Shown here in pieces: positions 43,258 to 51,593 of a stretch of DNA of 64,000 nucleotides. Numbering within the stretch: position 1 is the stretch's first letter; each line of letters begins with the position of its first letter. The stretch is from Chitinispirillales bacterium (GTDB taxonomy: Bacteria; Fibrobacterota; Chitinivibrionia; Chitinivibrionales; Chitinispirillaceae). The stretch lies in NCBI GenBank assembly GCA_031254105.1, contig JAIRVB010000012.1, positions 62,001 to 126,000 on the forward strand, given 5' to 3'. The translations under genes were made by a program, and so were the position numbers. The notes beneath the pieces are model-generated. The model had not been told where the DNA came from, ran no database searches, and saw only the letters and a list, made by a program, of their open reading frames with translations.

Positions 43258-43481
43258 AACCAAACAAAACCTTAACTATCTGGTGTTACTTAGACTGCAA
43301 ACCCCATTGTAACGCAACACAATGGAGTTTGAGAGCCAACATCTCGCTTGACGAAGCAAAGAGGCGGCTAACTGTCAACCATCCGGATCGTTTTGTATCG
43401 TTTAAAATTTCGTTGGAAAACCCATACACCGACCTTATAGGGAAAGGAACTAACCATGGATCAACAAGCGTCAAGATTTGA
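43254..43481 (+). CDS. Hypothetical small protein
   Basis: 75 residues. The ATG overlaps the previous stop (ATGA). It contains CYLDCKPHC, a cluster of three cysteines and a histidine, and a helix SLDEAKRRLTVNHPDRF. No family is recognised. Its position among cro- and excisionase-like genes suggests it belongs to the same mobile element. It overlaps the next small gene by 26 bases in another frame. Confidence 0.5.
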   Translation: MKPNKTLTIWCYLDCKPHCNATQWSLRANISLDEAKRRLTVNHPDRFVSFKISLENPYTDLIGKGTNHGSTSVKI

Positions 43482-43620
43482 CACCGGATTTTCACTCAAT
43501 GCGATAAACAGGATCCTTGCGCGACCGTCAATAGAAAGGGCGACCGACAAGCGCAGTGAACTCGCAGAACGCCGCGAAGAAACAAGATTTAATGAAAACA
43601 CAGAAAGTAATGAGTCTTAG
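43456..43620 (+). CDS. Hypothetical small protein
   Basis: 54 residues, ATG at 43456 preceded by AAAGGAAC. The sequence is charged and helical (SIERATDKRSELAERREETR), ending NTESNES. No family is recognised. It is placed in a tight run of early-type small genes with overlapping or short gaps. Confidence 0.5.
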   Translation: MDQQASRFDTGFSLNAINRILARPSIERATDKRSELAERREETRFNENTESNES

Positions 43621-43638
43621 AGAAAGGAGGTATTAAAA

Positions 43639-43890
43639 ATGGAAACCGAACCAAACCAGTACATGAGGCTCCACCCTGACGATATTAACTTATTAGCCAA
43701 CCAAATAGCTGATAATATGCGTGAGGTTAAAAATGAATCGGAAAAATTGTTGAATAAAAAAGAGCTTGCTAAACGGTTGGGTATTCCATACAGTACTTTA
43801 CTGCCTAAATCCCTTCCGTTTCACAGGGTTGGCCGTGGCGGTAGAAAGATGTACCGAGAGAGCGAAGTTGTCAAATTCTTTAAGCGGTGA
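43639..43890 (+). CDS. Excisionase/AlpA-like HTH protein
   Basis: 83 residues with a very strong ribosome site (AAAGGAGG). The C-terminal half is a MerR/excisionase-type helix-turn-helix: LLNKKELAKRLGIPYSTL, then a wing (HRVGRGGRKMYRES) and FF at the end, as in 'DNA-binding, excisionase family' proteins of integrated elements. It may direct excision or act as a transcription switch. No integrase gene is present in this window. Confidence 0.7.
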   Translation: METEPNQYMRLHPDDINLLANQIADNMREVKNESEKLLNKKELAKRLGIPYSTLLPKSLPFHRVGRGGRKMYRESEVVKFFKR

Positions 43891-43892
43891 CT

Positions 43893-44050
43893 ATGAGCAA
43901 GCGCGAATCTTGTTCATCTTGCGGAGCCGATATGTTTTTTTTGACGATTTAAAGCGTTGTTATCGCGGCAAATCTGTCATATACGCGCAGCGGTGTTCTG
44001 TTTGCGGCCATGAGATTCCGTGTTATTATGAAACAGCTCTTGTCTTTTAG
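43893..44050 (+). pseudogene. Zinc-ribbon protein broken at a T8 run
   Basis: From ATG 43893, MSKRESCSSCGADMFF carries one Cys pair. After a run of eight T (43935-43942) the other frame continues DDLKRCYRGKSVIYAQR then CSVCGHEIPC, which gives the second pair. With one T more or two fewer, a ~50-residue double-CxxC ribbon protein results. As written it stops after 19 residues. It may be real inactivation or a read error at the homopolymer. Confidence 0.5.
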
Positions 44051-44065
44051 GGAGGCATACAATAT

Positions 44066-45280
44066 TCATTTCAACCTTGCCAGCCACCGTACCGCGTTTA
44101 TTTTTTGTATCCCCTCAATCTGCGTATCCGGATCATCATCCAAAGTCAGCAGTAATTTTGGGTGATTGTCTTTTATTTTATTCAGAGGGCGGATTTCACG
44201 GCTCAACGTTTCGCTGTTCCTTACTGTAGCCGCAACTTGAACATATGTCAGTCCTTCGTGGTTTTTTGCCACAAAATCTACCTCACATCCGTCTATTACT
44301 CCAACCGATACCTGATAGTTTCTGCGCAGAAGCTCAAGATAAACTATATTTTCAAGGATATGCCCGATGTCAAATTTGTGTCCTAATAAGATATTTCTCA
44401 GCCCGATGTCAACCACAAAGTATTTCCCCAGAGTCGCGAGGTGCTGCTTCCCTTTAATATCGAATCTTTTTGCGTGATATAAAATCAAGCTGTCCGTGAG
44501 TCCATGCAAATATTTTTCGACAGTTTTATTGTCTATTTTTCTTCCATGCGATCCCATAGTATTTGCTATTTTCGTGCTTGAGATCGGACTTCCGATAGAG
44601 TCAAAAACAAATTTCACTACACTCTCAAGCATCATAACATCCGCGATTTTATGTCTGGCCACAACATCTTTAAGCAAGACGGAACTGTATATGCCGTTAA
44701 GATAATCGGATATCTCTTTTTGGCTGCCATTCAATTGAAGCGCGTATGGAAATGAGCTTTCCTGTATATAGCCGTTAAACATTTTTTGCAAAGACGCGTT
44801 TTTATCTCTATATAGAGAATACCCTTCGCAGTATTCGGAAAAAGAGAATGGGAACATCTTCAGCTCAATATAACGCCCTGAGAGAAGTGTAGCCAGTTCC
44901 CCGGACATAAAATAGGCATTTGAGCCTGTTATATAAAGGTCTGTATTTTTATGGATAAATAAGCTGTCTACCGCTTTTTCAAAATCCTTAACATGTTGGA
45001 TTTCATCGAGGAAAATATAATTTTTTTCGTTTTTTTTAACAAGCTTTTTTACGTGGTCGTAGAGTTTACGGTAGGAGCGTATATGCTCGTATTCCAGATC
45101 TTCAAAATTCATAACAATTATTTGATTTTTTTTAACGCCATTTTTCAGCAAATACTCACGGTACAGATCAAACAGAGTAGATTTTCCGCATCTTCTGACT
45201 CCTGAAACGACTTTAATTATATGCCTGTCTCTGGAACGGATAAGAAAATCCAGGTCTTCTTTTCTGGCTATATTTTCCAC
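44066..45280 (-). CDS. AAA_14/DUF4143 ATPase
   Basis: 404 residues from a GTG start with GGAAAG upstream. N-terminal AAA_14 ATPase: Walker A SGVRRCGKSTL (about 26-36), Walker B NYIFLDEIQHV, sensor LYITGSNAY. C-terminal DUF4143 domain, with the restriction-endonuclease-like EVDFVAK and YVQVAATV. These common single-gene ATPases have no settled function; several are linked to mobile DNA. Here it faces the early-type genes tail to tail, and its upstream region carries five 40-bp-spaced palindromes. Confidence 0.88.
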   Translation of the reverse strand: MENIARKEDLDFLIRSRDRHIIKVVSGVRRCGKSTLFDLYREYLLKNGVKKNQIIVMNFEDLEYEHIRSYRKLYDHVKKLVKKNEKNYIFLDEIQHVKDFEKAVDSLFIHKNTDLYITGSNAYFMSGELATLLSGRYIELKMFPFSFSEYCEGYSLYRDKNASLQKMFNGYIQESSFPYALQLNGSQKEISDYLNGIYSSVLLKDVVARHKIADVMMLESVVKFVFDSIGSPISSTKIANTMGSHGRKIDNKTVEKYLHGLTDSLILYHAKRFDIKGKQHLATLGKYFVVDIGLRNILLGHKFDIGHILENIVYLELLRRNYQVSVGVIDGCEVDFVAKNHEGLTYVQVAATVRNSETLSREIRPLNKIKDNHPKLLLTLDDDPDTQIEGIQKINAVRWLARLK

Positions 45281-45349
45281 GGCGTTCTTTCCTTGTGTTT
45301 TCCTTTTGTTATAGATGAATATAATATTTTAACGAACAGGTAAGTAAAA

Positions 45350-45531
45350 TTTAAGGAACAAATTCCTAAAACAACGCAATCATTTAGCTTTTAAGTATCA
45401 TATTCCTTAAAAATTAATAAAATGTTAAATTTATGGAAATCATTCCTGAAACAATACTTTTTTTCAATGTTTAAGGAATATAATCCATAAATTTTGTTTA
45501 AATGTAGTGTTTCAGGAATATGTTCCCTGAA
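45350..45531. repeat. Five palindromes at exact 40-bp spacing
   Basis: Five ~22-base imperfect palindromes of the form TTTAAGGAA-N4-TTCCTTAAA are centred at 45360.5, 45400.5, 45440.5, 45480.5 and 45520.5. A degenerate sixth may follow at 45560.5. The ~18-base spacers differ from one another. 40 is not a multiple of three, so it is not a coding repeat. The array lies about 70 bases upstream of the ATPase start codon. It could be an operator array, an iteron-like set or a recombination array. Confidence 0.75.
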
Positions 45532-45827
45532 TTGAGCGGAACTGTTAAGTTTCTGAAATGGATTTTTAATTAAGTTAAGATATTGGGGGGATTTGTGGAA
45601 CTTATTCTCAAAATATATTGAAAACTTTCTACACATAATACTATAAATATTAAGTTAAAGACAGGTATGGTCAGAAATTTAAATTCAAGGAAATTTGCTA
45701 CTTGCGTCAGTGTAACGGATTAATTATATTAAACCTTTATCATTAAAATAGGGAAAAAGTTATTCTAACCGGTTAAATGGCAAACTAAGCACTGTCCACC
45801 ATATATTGTTCAGGGGAATAAGGTCTT
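45532..45827. other. AT-rich gap upstream of V-ATPase operon
   Basis: No gene seen. The stretch is rich in TTAAG words and contains a TTGGGGGGA run near 45583. The V-ATPase promoter must lie here; I found no box pair convincing enough to mark. GGGGAATAAGG at about 45814-45824 serves as the first gene's ribosome site. Confidence 0.4.
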
Positions 45828-46442
45828 ATGGAGCAGAAAATCCAGGAACTGACGGAAAAGATTTATCAGGAAGGCGTTGAGAAGGGTAACGAAAAAGCAA
45901 AAGAGATCGTATCTGATGCTGAGAAAAAGGCTGTCGAAGTTGTGAGCGAGGCCAAGTCTCAGGCTGAAAAGATCATTGCCGACGCTCAGAAGCAGGCTGC
46001 CGAACTCAAGCGCAACACAGAGTCTGAACTCAAAAGCAGCGGCTCTCAGGCTGTAGCCGCCATAAAGAGTCAGATTGTAAATCTTATCACAAGCAAAGTG
46101 ATAGATGACGCTTCAAGCAAGGCGCTCTCTGATCCAGCGGTGCTTAAGGACTTTGTCTCACAGGTCATTTCCAACTGGAAAATGGGTGAAGATGAGGCTC
46201 CCGCTCTTGAGGTTATGCTTCCAGCCGCAAAGCAGGAAGAGCTTAACAAAAGTTTTCAGAGCGGCGTAAACGCTGAACTTAAAAACGAACTCAAAGTTTC
46301 GTTTTCAAAGAATATTAAATCCGGCTTCAGTATCGGCCCGGCCGGCGGCGGATACAAGATCAATCTTACAGATGAGGATTTCAGGGAGTTCTTTAAGGAA
46401 TATTTGCGTCCAAGAACACGTACCTATCTTTTTGGCGAGTAA
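45828..46442 (+). CDS. atpE: V-type ATPase subunit E
   Basis: 204 residues. A long N-terminal coiled coil (KIYQEGVEKGNEKAKEIVSD, then QAEKIIADAQKQAAELKR) and a C-terminal globular part give the usual E-subunit layout: the peripheral stalk linking the catalytic head to the membrane motor. It is the first gene of the operon and is followed after six bases by the DUF2764 gene. The symbol follows archaeal/bacterial V-ATPase naming. Confidence 0.85.
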   Translation: MEQKIQELTEKIYQEGVEKGNEKAKEIVSDAEKKAVEVVSEAKSQAEKIIADAQKQAAELKRNTESELKSSGSQAVAAIKSQIVNLITSKVIDDASSKALSDPAVLKDFVSQVISNWKMGEDEAPALEVMLPAAKQEELNKSFQSGVNAELKNELKVSFSKNIKSGFSIGPAGGGYKINLTDEDFREFFKEYLRPRTRTYLFGE

Positions 46443-46448
46443 TCTGCT

Positions 46449-47294
46449 ATGGCTAACTATTACTATATAGTCGCGGGTTTGCCCAGTCTTGTAATGGAGG
46501 AAAACAAAAGCGTTCCTAAATTTCAGGATATTATGGGTAATTTGCGGATGGAACTTTCTGAGGCTGATCTTAAGATTATCAACACGCTGAGGCTTCCCAT
46601 TGACAATAAGAACCTTGTCAACATACTGGAATCCAAAAATGTTGAGTTCGATAGCCGCGGTAACTACTCAGCCGTTGAGCTGGGCAATGCTCTAAAATCG
46701 CCTGAAAATTTCCCCGCTTACATGCAGGAGTTTCTTGAGGCTCATCGGGCGAACCGTCAGCTTTTTCCGAGCCTTACCGCTCTCGACCAGCTCACGCGGC
46801 TTTTCTACGATGAGGTGACGCAATCCAAAAACGCGTTCTTAAAAGAATGGTTTCAATTTGATCTTGACTTGCGCAATGTGGCTGCGGGTATAAATATCAG
46901 AAAAAACCTTGGGCATTTAGAAGCTCTCGCTACAGAGCGCGATCGTCCCGGTATGTTTACAATTATTGGGCGCAATGATGTAGCGGAGGCTGTTCTGCGT
47001 TCCGCCGCGCCGGATTTCGGTCTTGCGGGGGCGTACCCATGGGTTGAAAAAGCTGTTGCCCTGGGAAGAGGCGGCCTCACCGAAATGGAAAAAGGTCTTG
47101 ATGATATTCGCTGGGATAAGCTCAATGAGTTGATGGGTTTTTTGGTTTTTGAGATTGAGGTTATAGCGATTTTTGTTCAAAAGCTTTTAATAGTTGAGCG
47201 GTGGATGAGGCTTGAACCGGTTACTGGCAGGGCGAAATTGGATAGGTTGGTGGAGGAGTTGAGGGGCAGTTTTGTTATGCCTGCGGGATTCTGA
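46449..47294 (+). CDS. V-ATPase-associated DUF2764 protein
   Basis: 281 residues beginning NYYYIVAGLPSLVM, the diagnostic start of DUF2764 proteins, which occur between subunits E and A in V-ATPase operons of Bacteroidetes-like bacteria. Mostly helical (LEAHRANRQLFPSLTALDQL, FLKEWFQFDLDLRN). No subunit C gene is present in the operon and this gene occupies its place, so it may be the functional counterpart; that is inference. It has no catalytic motif. Confidence 0.82.
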   Translation: MANYYYIVAGLPSLVMEENKSVPKFQDIMGNLRMELSEADLKIINTLRLPIDNKNLVNILESKNVEFDSRGNYSAVELGNALKSPENFPAYMQEFLEAHRANRQLFPSLTALDQLTRLFYDEVTQSKNAFLKEWFQFDLDLRNVAAGINIRKNLGHLEALATERDRPGMFTIIGRNDVAEAVLRSAAPDFGLAGAYPWVEKAVALGRGGLTEMEKGLDDIRWDKLNELMGFLVFEIEVIAIFVQKLLIVERWMRLEPVTGRAKLDRLVEELRGSFVMPAGF

Positions 47295-47550
47295 GCGACG
47301 GGCTTCACCCATCGATAATGTATTACGCCCCTTTGGGGCTGGCGGGATGGGGCGAATGAGTTCGCCCGTACAAATGGCAGGGTGATTTGTGTGCGGGATA
47401 GGGAACTCCTCGCGGGTGCCCTGGAATAGTAAAGATGATTTTGATATGAGTGGGGGCTTTGCCCCCTGTCAAAGGTCGGCGAAGCCCGGCCCCCATATTA
47501 TAGATTTTGAATTTGATTTTACATACGGCTAAACGGAGGAAAACAGAAAC
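47295..47550. repeat. GC-rich palindromes within the V-ATPase operon
   Basis: The 256-base gap holds several small palindromes: GCCCCTTTGGGGC (about 47336), GGGCGAATGAGTTCGCCC (about 47352), and GGGGGCTTTGCCCCC (about 47453). The piece TATTACGCCCCTTTGGGGCTG recurs with one change near 62908. They look like dispersed intergenic repeats. GGAGGAAAAC before 47551 is the ribosome site for subunit A. The plus-strand operon probably reads through. Confidence 0.6.
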
Positions 47551-49335
47551 ATGAGCACCAAGGGAAAAGTAACGGGTATCGTAGCGAACCTTGTTACTAT
47601 TGAGGTTGACGGCCCGGTTGCCCAGAACGAGATCTGTTATATTGATCTCAAGGGTACTAAGCTTATGGCCGAGGTCATCAAGATCACCGGCAAGAACGCT
47701 TATGTGCAGGTGTTCGAGAGCACCCGCGGTCTTTACGTAGGGTGTACAGCGGAGTTTACCGGACATATGCTTGAGGTGACGCTTGGTCCCGGTATGCTGT
47801 CAAAAAACTACGATGGTTTGCAGAGCGATTTGGACGCAATGGATGGCGTTTTTCTGAAGCGCGGCGATTATCCGCCGGCTATTGACGTAGATAAAAAGTG
47901 GAAGTTTACTCCGCTTGCGAAAGTTGGCGCGGCTGTAAGCGGCTCCGATTGGCTTGGTAATGTTAAAGAGGGTTGGATAGACCATAAAATTATGGTTCCG
48001 TTCGGCTTTACCGGTAACTATACGGTTAAGAGTATCGTAAGTGAAGGCGAATATGCAGTTAAAGATACAGTCGCCGTGCTTACAGACGCGGATGGCAGCG
48101 ACCGTGAAGTCAGCATGATGATGAAGTGGCCTGTAAAGGTAGAGGTAAAGGGTTACAGGAGCAAGCCCCGTCCGTTCAAGATCATGCAGACAGGCGTGCG
48201 TACTATTGACACATTAAACCCAATCACAGAGGGTGGAACAGGATTTATCCCCGGCCCGTTCGGATGCGGAAAAACAGTTCTTCAGCACGCGCTTTCAAAG
48301 TACGCTGAGGCCGACCTCATTATCGTTGTAGCCTGCGGTGAGCGCGCCAACGAGGTTGTGGAAATCTTTACAGAGTTCCCTGAGCTTGACGACCCGCGTA
48401 CGGGACGTAAACTTATTGAGCGTATGATTATTATCTGTAATACTTCAAACATGCCTGTCGCCGCCCGTGAGGCCAGCGTTTATACGGGTATGACGATCGC
48501 CGAATACTACCGCATGATGGGTCTTAGGGTTATGCTTCTGGCTGACTCGACTTCCCGCTGGGCTCAGGCTCTGCGCGAAATGTCAAACCGTATGGAAGAA
48601 CTTCCCGGCCCCGATGCTTTCCCGATGGACTTACCCGCTGTTATCGCGAACTTTTACTCTCGCGCGGGGTTTGTTTACCTCAATAATGAGCAGAGCGGTT
48701 CGATCACATTTATTGGTACGGTCAGCCCCGCGGGCGGTAACCTTAAAGAGCCTGTTACCGAGTCAACGAAAAAGGCGGCTCGCTGTTTCTTCGCGCTCTC
48801 GCAGAACCGCGCGGACTCAAAGCGCTATCCAGCTGTTGATCCGATTGACAGTTACTCAAAATATCTTGAGTATGCGGAAGTTGTGGAATACCTTGACAAA
48901 ACGATTGAGCCCGGCTGGGTGAACAAGGTAACGGAGCTTAAAGATATGCTTCTGCGCGGTAAAGAGGCGCGTGATCAGATTAACATTCTCGGTGACGACA
49001 GCGTTCCGCTTGAGTATCATATCATTTTTAACAAAGCGGAAATTATTGACTTTGTTATCCTGCAGCAGGATGCGTTTGACAAGGTAGACGCTAACTCACC
49101 GCTTAACCGTCAGCAGTATACAGCTAACAAAGTGCTTAGCATCTGTGAAGCTAAGTTTAACTTTGACAATTTTGAGCAGATTGGTATCTATTTTAAGAAA
49201 ATAATTAACCTTATGCGCCAGATGAACTATCTGGAATTTAAGAGCGGTGAATTTAATGAGCTTGAGCAGCAGCTTGACAGCTTGCTGGCAGAGAGAATCG
49301 TTTCGGAAACCTTAGCCCAGACTGCAAACGCGTAA
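47551..49335 (+). CDS. atpA: V-type ATPase catalytic subunit A
   Basis: 594 residues, normal for subunit A. Walker A is PGPFGCGKTVLQ; conserved VVACGERANEVVEIFTEFPE, the LLADSTSRWAQALREMSNRM segment and EELPGPDAFPMDLP follow. It hydrolyses or makes ATP, alternating with subunit B in the A3B3 head. A strong ribosome site (GGAGG) compensates for the long gap from the upstream gene. Nothing looks abnormal. Confidence 0.97.
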   Translation: MSTKGKVTGIVANLVTIEVDGPVAQNEICYIDLKGTKLMAEVIKITGKNAYVQVFESTRGLYVGCTAEFTGHMLEVTLGPGMLSKNYDGLQSDLDAMDGVFLKRGDYPPAIDVDKKWKFTPLAKVGAAVSGSDWLGNVKEGWIDHKIMVPFGFTGNYTVKSIVSEGEYAVKDTVAVLTDADGSDREVSMMMKWPVKVEVKGYRSKPRPFKIMQTGVRTIDTLNPITEGGTGFIPGPFGCGKTVLQHALSKYAEADLIIVVACGERANEVVEIFTEFPELDDPRTGRKLIERMIIICNTSNMPVAAREASVYTGMTIAEYYRMMGLRVMLLADSTSRWAQALREMSNRMEELPGPDAFPMDLPAVIANFYSRAGFVYLNNEQSGSITFIGTVSPAGGNLKEPVTESTKKAARCFFALSQNRADSKRYPAVDPIDSYSKYLEYAEVVEYLDKTIEPGWVNKVTELKDMLLRGKEARDQINILGDDSVPLEYHIIFNKAEIIDFVILQQDAFDKVDANSPLNRQQYTANKVLSICEAKFNFDNFEQIGIYFKKIINLMRQMNYLEFKSGEFNELEQQLDSLLAERIVSETLAQTANA

Positions 49336-49360
49336 GCGGCCGCGCGAGGAGAGTACATAG

Positions 49361-50689
49361 ATGAAAACCAAAGCTTTTCAGAAAGTTTATACTCAGATCG
49401 AAAACGTAACCAAGGCCACCTGTACGGTTCAGGCTGAAGGTGTAGCCAACGATGAGATGGCGCAGGTTGACGGACGTCCGGCTCAGGTTGTTAAAATCAT
49501 GGGCGACAAAGTGACATTGCAGATTTTCCCAGGAACGCAAGGGATCGCAACAAACGCCGAGGTTGTCTTTTTAGGCAAACCCCCGACAATCAAGGTTTCC
49601 GATGAGTTAAAGGGACGCTTCTTTAACGCTTACGGCCAGCCTATCGACGGCGGCCCAGAGGTTGAGGGAGAAGAGATTGAGATCGGCGGCCCCTCAGTGA
49701 ACCCTGTTCGCCGCAAGCAGCCTTCGGAAATTATCGCTACCGGTATCGCCGGTATCGACCTTAACAACACTCTGGTTACAGGTCAGAAGATTCCGTTCTT
49801 TGCGGATGCGGATCAGCCGTTTAACGCTGTTATGGCGGATGTGGCTCTGCGCGCTAAAGCGGACCTTATTATCCTTGGCGGCATGGGTATGTCGAATGAT
49901 GACTACCTTTACTATAAGACCTTGTTTGACAACGCGGGAGCGCTTGACCGCATCACCGCTTTTGTAAACACAACGGATAACCCTCCTGTTGAGCGTCTGC
50001 TTGTGCCTGATATGTGTCTTACCACCGCGGAGCACTTTGCCGTTAAGCAAAATATGAAGGTGCTCGTTCTTCTCACAGACATGACGCTGTTTGCTGACGC
50101 TCTTTCCATTGTGTCAAACCGTATGGATCAGATTCCGTCTAAGGACAGCATGCCCGGATCGCTTTACAGCGACTTGGCGCGTATCTACGAAAAAGCGTCT
50201 CAGTTCCCCGAAGGCGGCTCTATTACGATTATCGCGGTAACAACGCTTTCGGGCGGTGACATTACGCACGCAATACCTGACAACACCGGTTACATAACCG
50301 AAGGGCAGCTTTACTTGCGTCGTGATACGGATGTTTCCAAGGTTATTATCGACCCTTTTAGAAGTTTATCGCGTTTGAAGCAGCTTGTTATCGGTAAAAA
50401 GACAAGAAAAGACCACCCGCAGGTGATGAACGCCGCTATCCGTCTCTTTTCTGACGCGGCGGGCGCGAAAACAAAGCTTGAAAACGGTTTTGACCTTACC
50501 GATTATGACAGACGTTCGCTCCAGTTTGCCAAGGAGTATTCAAGAGAGCTTTTGGCGATTGACGTTAACGTTGAGATTGAATCGATGCTTGACACCGCGT
50601 GGAGACTTTTCGGTAAGTACTTTACGCAGGATGAGGTTGGTATCAAGAAAGAGCTCATGGATCAGTTCTGGAAAGCGTCAGCCAGTTAA
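49361..50689 (+). CDS. atpB: V-type ATPase subunit B
   Basis: 442 residues, the non-catalytic partner of subunit A. It lacks a complete Walker A (the equivalent site reads LVTGQKIPFFADADQPFN), as expected. Conserved DDYLYYKTLFDN, VPDMCLTTAEHFA, VLLTDMTLFADAL and IPSKDSMPGSLYSDLARIYE follow. It forms the A3B3 hexamer. 25 bases after subunit A, with GAGGAG as ribosome site. Confidence 0.96.
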   Translation: MKTKAFQKVYTQIENVTKATCTVQAEGVANDEMAQVDGRPAQVVKIMGDKVTLQIFPGTQGIATNAEVVFLGKPPTIKVSDELKGRFFNAYGQPIDGGPEVEGEEIEIGGPSVNPVRRKQPSEIIATGIAGIDLNNTLVTGQKIPFFADADQPFNAVMADVALRAKADLIILGGMGMSNDDYLYYKTLFDNAGALDRITAFVNTTDNPPVERLLVPDMCLTTAEHFAVKQNMKVLVLLTDMTLFADALSIVSNRMDQIPSKDSMPGSLYSDLARIYEKASQFPEGGSITIIAVTTLSGGDITHAIPDNTGYITEGQLYLRRDTDVSKVIIDPFRSLSRLKQLVIGKKTRKDHPQVMNAAIRLFSDAAGAKTKLENGFDLTDYDRRSLQFAKEYSRELLAIDVNVEIESMLDTAWRLFGKYFTQDEVGIKKELMDQFWKASAS

Positions 50690-50720
50690 AGAAAAATAAC
50701 TAAATAAGGTAACTAAAAAA

Positions 50721-51164
50721 ATGTCTATGACCGCATCTGAAATTTTTGAGATACTGAACAAAAATCCCGCGTTTACTCTTGCAACGGTTGAGGGAACGAA
50801 TCCGCGTGTCAGGGGTATGCTTTTGTATAAGGCTGATGAGAGAGGAGTCGTTTTTCACACCGCTTCCGATAAGGATGTTTGTAAGCAGATTATAAAAAAT
50901 CCCAATGTGGAGATGTGTTTCTTTGATCAGGCGCAGGGTATTCAGGTTCGTGTTCGCGGTACTCTTGAAAAAGTTGATGACCGGAAGTTCAAAGAGGAGA
51001 TAATGAATCATCCCAGCCGCGCGTTTATGCAGGGTATGAAAGCGCAGTTTCCAGCTGAGGAAGATTTTTATAATTATCTTACTGTTTTTTGTTTGAAAAG
51101 CGGTATGGCTAATGTCTGGACTTTTCAAACGAATTTAACCCCTAAAGAGGATATTGCGCTTTAA
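50721..51164 (+). CDS. Pyridoxamine 5'-phosphate oxidase-like FMN-binding protein
   Basis: 147 residues of split-barrel FMN-binding type: FTLATVEGTNPRVRGMLLYK, GVVFHTASDKDVCKQI, VEMCFFDQAQGIQVRVRG and a C-terminal helix. Family members bind FMN or F420 and reduce small molecules. It sits inside the V-ATPase operon between subunits B and D, where it has no obvious role. The spacing (31 bases) and same strand imply co-transcription. Substrate unknown. Confidence 0.85.
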   Translation: MSMTASEIFEILNKNPAFTLATVEGTNPRVRGMLLYKADERGVVFHTASDKDVCKQIIKNPNVEMCFFDQAQGIQVRVRGTLEKVDDRKFKEEIMNHPSRAFMQGMKAQFPAEEDFYNYLTVFCLKSGMANVWTFQTNLTPKEDIAL

Positions 51165-51197
51165 TAATGTCTGTAAACCTTATTTAAGGAGGTCATC

Positions 51198-51593
51198 GTG
51201 AGAGCCAAAGTTACGTTTGCCGCGGTGAGTTTGTTTTTGGTATTGTGTCTTTCGTTTGCGTATGGTCAGGGCGGTTTTACAGGACCGTCGGCTAAACCAA
51301 ATTCATGTGAGAGAGGCGGATTTACAGGGCCTTCCGCCGGAGCAGTGACGGTTGCTGAGGCTAAAGAACTCGTTGACGATACGCCTGTAATATTGGCGGG
51401 AGCTATCACGCGCTCTCTTGGCAACGAAAGATATACATTTGCGGATAATACCGGAACAATAACTGTTGAAATAGAAAGTAAAGTATGGGGCGGAATTTCG
51501 ATAAGTGAAAAAGATAAGGTAGAAATATCAGGTGAGATTGACCGTGAGCGCGGCAAACTTGAGATAGAAGTAAAGAGCATAAGGAAACTATAA
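51198..51593 (+). CDS. Exported BOF/YgiW-like OB-fold protein
   Basis: 131 residues. The signal peptide (about 1-23, ending SFAYGQ) precedes a duplicated GGFTGPSA motif, then a bacterial OB-fold (BOF, PF04076): TVAEAKELVDDTPVILAGAI, YTFADNTGTITVEIES and KDKVEISGEIDRERGKLEIE, like YgiW/YdeI stress-related periplasmic proteins. GGAGG precedes the GTG/ATG region. It sits between subunits B and D of the ATPase; its stop is followed directly by the ATG of subunit D. Role in the ATPase unknown. Confidence 0.85.
   Translation: MRAKVTFAAVSLFLVLCLSFAYGQGGFTGPSAKPNSCERGGFTGPSAGAVTVAEAKELVDDTPVILAGAITRSLGNERYTFADNTGTITVEIESKVWGGISISEKDKVEISGEIDRERGKLEIEVKSIRKL

Noticed and set aside
45350-45531. CRISPR array
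   Set aside because: The period is regular, but the repeats are only ~22 bases, are internally palindromic and vary between copies. Spacers of ~18 bases are too short and no cas gene is present.
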